A stretch of 64,000 bases of DNA from Schistosoma haematobium (Eukaryota > Platyhelminthes > Trematoda > Strigeidida > Schistosomatidae). A model generated the notes under the pieces. That model saw nothing but the letters and a program-made list of their open reading frames with translations. It ran no database searches and was not told where the DNA came from. How positions within the stretch are numbered: the stretch's first letter is position 1; each line of letters begins with the position of its first letter. Positions 58,122-64,000 of the stretch are shown here, piece after piece. The position numbers and the translations under genes are program-made. The stretch is taken from NCBI RefSeq assembly GCF_000699445.3, contig NC_067202.1:15839924-15903923 (forward strand), written 5' to 3'.

Positions 58122-60670
58122 TGTGAGGGAATAAGTTCACTTTATTATGACAGCTGCATGTCTCCGAGTTAAATTATCAGAGAGCATCAGTAAAAACCAA
58201 ACTACATGCCATGTGAGAAGAGAATATCCAAATCAAAGAACCCGCTTATTTACAACACCATCTATTTCCACGTAAGTCAAGAGATGAGTAAGCAGTCAGA
58301 AAAGAAATGATGAAAAATTGTCGTTTAAGCATTTGACTTCGATTTCAAAAGCTCTTCCAATATTCTTGGATTATCGTTCCTCGATTTGTAGGGTCACTAC
58401 TCAAGGTTCTATATCGTAAATTATCAAATGTCTTTGGGACTGATTACTCCTTACCTATGCAGTTTCTCGTTAAGAAACGATATCAACTTGTATTTTTCCC
58501 ACTTTGAGTTTCGGAATACTGTTTTTATCTTGAATACCTCTATTTCTTAGGAAGTGGGCAGTTAATGATACGAGAATCGTGAGGATGGTTAACATAAACA
58601 TATTTTGTAATTGGTTTTTACTATTATTTGCATTTTTCCTTGATTTAGCATAATTTGTACAATTATCATTGTTGACTGTAAAACTGCTATTTTGAAAAAC
58701 TTAACCTTCATCTTCCGTTCCCGTTTTGTACTCCCATAACATGACACATCGATTATCGCTTAGAAATACACTGCTGACCATATTTACTTCTTGTTCTTAT
58801 ATGTCAGCTGTCACGATAACGGAACTCCAATATAACTGATGCCTAGGTTTGCAGATCACAATGATATTCTCAATACGCGATTAATCTGAATACACATTTT
58901 GTTTTATATCAATCATATTAGAAACCACTGATCACTTATAACTGTAGAGTATGAGACTGAAAAGGAACTCAAACACGCCTCCTTCTGAGAAGTTAAGTGA
59001 TCTCATGTGTTTTCCCTGTGTATAATCTATATTGTGGTGTATTAAAAAACCACTCTTTTTAATTATATAAAACCTTCAGGCGTCATAATTCTTCTGAATG
59101 AAGATCCTTCAACTCCCGGGGCAGAGTTTAAATGATTTAATTTGTTTATTCTGACTGGCACTTAATCAGTAAGGTTGCTTTTTAAGGGATGAGGTTGATG
59201 ACCTCACGTCCAGCCTTCTTGATTTGCCTGGTCTTAGGACCGGCAACAACCCTAGAAGCGCTACAGTCGGAGCTTTTTTAATGACAAGTTTATCACTATC
59301 TTGGAACCTATATATTTACTCCACCACGTAACTTTGAAAGTAACAGTTTATGTACGAAAGAAATGGATAGTTGACGCGATCAGTAATGAATCCAAGTGTT
59401 GTTTGAATTGTCTATTAAATCCACTAAAATTTGCATTTAACTTCATCCGCCAGCTTTTATGTGCTGCATATCCTGAGGAATACGAAGGCGGCAGTATGAT
59501 GACAGTTAGTATTTTGATGAGGTGATGCGTTTGCATAAATAGGGTTTCCCAATAGACATGCACAGTTGAGTATAATTATTACCTTTCTTCGGTTGGTTAA
59601 TTTCACAAAACGAACGGTATCGATTTTTCGTCACCTCAATTGCAAATTTATTTTAGGGCGTTGAAAAACTAGAGGGTAGATTGTTCATTGTTATGAATCC
59701 CGTTCAAGTAAGTCGAATAATTTTGGTTTCATACAAAAATAATGTCATAATTTTCAGTGGTTAACCAAACATTCATAACAACGAGTTAATGACCCGCTCA
59801 GTTGTCTGTCTATGAGAGAAACCTCACGAAGCAGATATCAGTAATAGTAAAGTAGGACTAATACAATCCGCTGTCTATTCATAATAGAAGTCATCTGTAG
59901 AGGTGAATAAATACACTAATTGAATATTTTTGTGAATTTTATAACATCTACTCTGGCCTCACTAATTTGTACTGAAGTGAAAGCTGTCGATCATGCATCC
60001 GCTCCAGGTCACTATTGAACACGCCGTGCTACGCATCCTTTGCAAAGAAAAGCCGACGTAGATTATATACTTCTAGACATATCGGTAAACCTTCAAACCT
60101 ATCTTCGAACTCCATCCCTGACTTCTGGTTTGACTGGCTATGTGATCTTTTAATTATGGTGTTTTGAGTCAAAGCGTTGTCGAACCCTGAATATTCGAGC
60201 TATGCCCTGGACTTTGCGTTACGATAACAGATTATCTAATGTAGTGTTTAAATATCGTTGAAGCCTGTAATGTAACTCAAAAATGGCATTAAAATCAACA
60301 CTTAGAGCAAAATGGGTAGGCTGTCAAAAAACGAGCCCGGGGAAGCCCTAATTCTTTAGACAACAACAATCCCGTTACTACCTACACCCCATGTCCTGTA
60401 ACTCCCTTTGAATCAGATAACGTTGGGAGCAGACGTACACGACATCTGCTGCTGAATGACCCAGTTTCTAATTTAATAATGAGTTTTACTTCAATATTAA
60501 AAAGTATTGATAATATTAAGTGAGAATTAGACATTATCTATAAGCAATTAAGCGATATGCATCCTAAAGTGTAATCACTTACGGGCCCTCTATCAAAGCA
60601 TGACGATCTTAAGCAAGAACCAAAGACACTAACGCCTCTTAAACTGCTACTGTCGAAGGATTTAGTTCTT
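58122..60670. other. Region upstream of the gene's first coding exon
   Basis: Should hold the 5' untranslated region and promoter of the minus-strand gene, but I could not place them. A GC-richer block at 59150-59280 (CGTCCAGCCTTCTTGATTTG, CTTAGGACCGGCAACAACCC) looks like a repeat or an exon of something else. No coding frame is supported. Confidence 0.4.
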
Positions 60671-61732
60671 GTGGAACTTGGAGACATTATCAAAGTAGGG
60701 TCTGTTATCGATTTTATCGCCTGCGAATTTACTAAGCGAATAATCTCTCGAAATAACGTGAGCATCAATAAGATGCTCGACAAAATCTCCATTAAATCCG
60801 CAAGAAATCAGATATTAAAAATAGTCAATTTCCAAGATAGTTCATGCCAATCTATTATTAAAGAGTTTGAGCAGGCGGACTGCATGTTCAATAACGCTCA
60901 TACTAACATACATTTTACTATGGAGCACGAACAGAACGACATGTTCCACTTCCTTGATGTTGCCATAAAACGCAGGGGGGACGGGACAGTCCAATGTTCA
61001 ATTTATAGAAAAAGTAATTGGAATGGCCTCTACCTGAATTTCAATAGCTTTTGTTCAATTAGTTGCAAGAAGGCATTGGTTAAAACACTATTTTACAGAG
61101 CACAAAAGATATGTACCACCGACAAACTGGAAGAAGAATTAATGAACGTAGAAAAATGTCTAAAAGAAAACTTTTATCCACAAAAGTTTATTGACACATA
61201 TAAAAGGCCCAAGGAAAAGAAAACGGTAATAACTACGGTCAATAAAAAGCCAGTATATATAAATCTTAACTTTAAAGGTGATGACGTCGCACAAATTATC
61301 AACAAGAGACTGAATACAGCGCTAGCCAGAAATTATCCGGCTGCTAAACTTTTAACTCTCTATAAAACAACATGTTCAATAACCCAATCAAAGATCGACA
61401 AGCAACCCTTTCATGTTACCGCCAACTGTATTTATAAATTTACGTGTACCTGCCAAAGCAGCTACATCGGCCGAACTGAAAGGAGAGCATATCTTAGATT
61501 CTTTGAACATGTTCCAAAAAGTCTTAGAACAAGGGAAAGGAAGACTCTGAACAGTGCAATCACCAAACATCTCCTTGATACAGGACATCAGGTAGATACC
61601 TTACAATCCTTTAGGGTGATTAGTAAGCAGTCATTGCCATCAGGCGTCAAAAACCTGACCTATGTATTCAAAAGGAGACGGTGGTTAATCTTTCCTTGCC
61701 CTGGTGACAAATATTCCTTCACTGCACTATGA
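60671..61732 (+). pseudogene. Penelope-like element: RT thumb and GIY-YIG endonuclease
   Basis: 353 open codons. The N-terminal half has FLDVAIKRRGDGTVQCSIYRK, WNGLYLNFNSFCS and TLFYRAQKICTT, which match the C-terminal RT and thumb part of Penelope-like elements. The end has CIYKFTCTCQSSYIGRTERR, RFFEH and ITKHLLDTGHQ, the GIY-YIG endonuclease with its zinc-like Cys pattern. The catalytic RT core (YxDD) is missing upstream, so the copy is 5'-truncated or rearranged. Penelope-like elements (Cercyon) are known in schistosomes. The frame itself is intact, so it is fairly young. Confidence 0.82.
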
Positions 61733-62079
61733 ATTTTTTTCTTTTTTCTTTTGCATTTATTGCATAATTGACTCTTTTATTTTTCAACTATCATTCAAAT
61801 TAATAATCTTTCAAGTGAACTCTACTCACTACATTCCTTCAATGTTATTCATTATGTAATTAATTGTTTCTACCCCACTTTTGAACTGTTGTCACAATTA
61901 ATCTTGTAGAATATTCTTTCACATTAGGTATATATTTACAATATTCAGTTAGCAATTTAAACCCATTATGTAATTATGATTTTTAAATATCACAGGTTGT
62001 AAGCAGCTGACGAGAATCTACAAAATAAAATGAATTCATGCTATTCTGCTAGAATCTTTGTTCTTGCTCTTTTCAATAT

Positions 62080-63560
62080 AGAGAATATAAACATGCTGAC
62101 TGGGACCTCCTGAGTACAATGGTTAAATTCTCAAACTTGGATAACTCTTCCTCAGCATTGAACGCTGACCGTGTTAGAAGTGGTGTAATACAAAGTAGCA
62201 TCTTAGGCCCTTTGCTCTTTTTGTTAAACATCAATCACATTTGTGAATGTTTCTGTGTGGGTAAGCCCTTTGTGTATGATGATTATCTTAAAGTAGTGTA
62301 TTTATTTACTTCACATGAACTGAACAATATGTAAAATTGCATCAGCATAGAGCTCAGTAAGATAGCTCAGTGGTACTCAAAATGGTAACTGGAGATTAGT
62401 ACTGCTAAATGTGGATGGATATGCTTTAGTAATACATCACTCGACTTCGATTTTTCCATAAATGGTGGTGTTATCTAGGTTACATACAGTAATAAGACTT
62501 AAGACTTAGATACTCATACGATTTTTTGTTAACAGAACAGATACTCAAAGAGACTTCCAAGTCTCAACGTGTTACAGGTTGCATAACTCGAAACTTTTAT
62601 AACAATGAGTCCCGTTTCTTAATGTACAAAGTTTGTGTTCGACCACTCCTAGAATACTGCACGTTGATTTTTAGTAGTGTGTGCATAAATGATAAATTAA
62701 GGCTGGAACCAGTACAGCGGCAATTTACAATTTGGATTCTTGGAACTGATTGTACCTTGAGTTATGATTCCAGATGTAATAAACTTGGACTCGACCCTTT
62801 ATGGAAGAGGAGACTCGAACGAAATCATATCTCTTTCTTCAAGATACTTAAACTATCTTTTACATCCAGTCAAGTAACTCAATATACAGAAATACCTAAG
62901 TAAGACATCCCATTCTTTGTTCGCCGCATTGATGTATGATACTGTTCTGAAAATGCACTGAATGTTCTAGCACCTGTAATTGTACCTTGCTCCACAAGTG
63001 AAATTATAAGAAATTGAGACGTATAGCCATTCTTGTTACTGGATTAACTAAGCATATCAATTACCCGCTGTTACTTTACGTTAGTACCATCCCTGGTAAC
63101 CTTAACTAGTTTGAATAATATCTATTATGAACAGAATATCACTGAGTCACATGGCACATGTATTATGGTAGACCTGATTGACATATTTTGGTAATTTCGC
63201 TTGGTCGTGTCAATGCTCTCTGTTTGCATTTTACTTTCTCTAGTTGCAGATGATTATAATTAATTCATTATGGCACAGGAAATGACCTTAGATGACCACA
63301 GATCAACAGGATGCCCACTTAAGAGGATTTAAAAGTCCCCAGCTGATGTGTAGGATTGCTGTAATATCTATCATAAATGTACCACCTAAGCAATTATTGA
63401 ACTAGCAAACTTAAAACAATCTTAAATCACGTGTTTGTTCTCTACATTTGATGTTACTATTTATATCAAACTGATCACGTCTGTAAACTGGAGCGAATTC
63501 TGTAATTACTATTTTCAGAATATATATTATTATTATCTGTATGCTGCAGTATTACTGCTT
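62080..63560 (+). mobile_element. CR1/jockey-like LINE 3' end, decayed
   Basis: Frames with RSGVIQSSILGPLLFLLNIN (62170-62230), a degraded ADD region, and VCVRPLLEYCTLIFSS and KLGLDPLWKRRLERNHISFF (62526-62903) are typical of CR1/jockey RT C-termini. The 3' noncoding end finishes in ATT-type repeats near 63530. A second copy of the 3' end is at 17035-17735. SR1 is the known schistosome CR1-type element; I did not assign it to SR1. Confidence 0.7.
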
Positions 63561-64000
63561 TCATGTCTCTAAATAGAAGCATCAGGACTCCTAAGAGGTT
63601 ATTACTATTGGCAAACAAATATAGTGAAACGGTTTTGCGAGAGTTGGACATTATTTATTTAGTTGTAAATAAATTTAAGCAGCCGAATATTCTTATGCTT
63701 ATCTCACTTGAAACCCCAAATGGTGCTGAGTTTGCTACAGCTTGTTAAGAGATCAGTTGCAGCGTCAGCAAAATAATGCGTAGCCTTAGTCAAATCACCT
63801 ATCAAAGTTCATTGTTACTAGTTAGACAAGAGGCCAAAAGCCAGAATTCGTTTAAAGCAAGAAATTAAAATTATAAGAGAGCTACTGAACTAACTAACGT
63901 TTCAGGATATCTCTGGAGTCACCTTGCTAAAGGTTTATAGACTAAATAGACAAAATGAACTTGAGATAGAATCATTCCAGGCCGATAAAAGTAGTATTTA

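Noticed and set aside
59301..59525. 74-codon ORF upstream of the host gene, with an antisense partner.
   Set aside because: No motif, no splice context and an opposing frame of similar length. It could be chance.
1..64000. CRISPR array, phage, operon or bacterial defence island.
   Set aside because: No regular spacer-repeat array, no dense ORFs and clear spliceosomal introns: the DNA is animal.

Overview
The window is animal genomic DNA, AT-rich and packed with dispersed repeats. The repeat set (RTE-type LINEs including an SR2-like fragment, a CR1/jockey-like LINE, a Penelope-like element, gypsy-like LTRs, tRNA-headed SINEs, long TA runs) and the Asn/Ser/Thr-rich exons fit a blood fluke of the genus Schistosoma. 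The species cannot be fixed from the sequence. No rRNA, functional tRNA, CRISPR or bacterial-type operon was seen.

Host gene: one large protein-coding gene occupies almost the whole window on the minus strand. I assembled 13 coding exons by hand. It starts with an ATG at 58121, runs leftward, and leaves the window past 1061. Eleven of the twelve exon junctions agree in reading phase with standard GT..AG borders. The junction between exons 12 and 13 needs a weaker donor. About 1,296 codons are visible: an N-terminal PDZ domain (exons 1-3, GLGF loop in exon 1), a long low-complexity middle (exons 4-7), and a PH-like domain (exons 8-11) split by a large Asn/Ser/Thr-rich insert in exon 10. PDZ followed by PH is the layout of ARHGAP21/23-type Rho GTPase-activating proteins. 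The RhoGAP domain itself would lie beyond the left edge, so the family call is inference.

Repeats fill the introns. A 3.95 kb RTE-like LINE with an 11-bp target duplication lies at 45757-49702; its long ORF has one frameshift. Its 3' fragments recur about ten times and end in ACTG repeats. A ~490-bp SINE-like family (here family A) is present 13 times, and three copies have clear target duplications. A tRNA-headed SINE (family B) often occurs as inverted pairs; a second one (family C) occurs several times. Two LTR families are present: a solo LTR with a 5-bp duplication at 33923-34427, and an odd unit at 49764-51605 that has different LTRs at its two ends.

Right end (58.1-64 kb): upstream of the gene's first coding exon lie unassigned DNA, a Penelope-like 3' half with a GIY-YIG domain (60671-61732), and a decayed CR1/jockey-like LINE 3' end (62080-63560). 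I found no clearly novel functional system. The most interesting items are the reconstructed gene with its split PH domain, the mismatched-LTR unit, the nested insertions with target duplications, and a gene-conversion-like tract shared by two family A copies.
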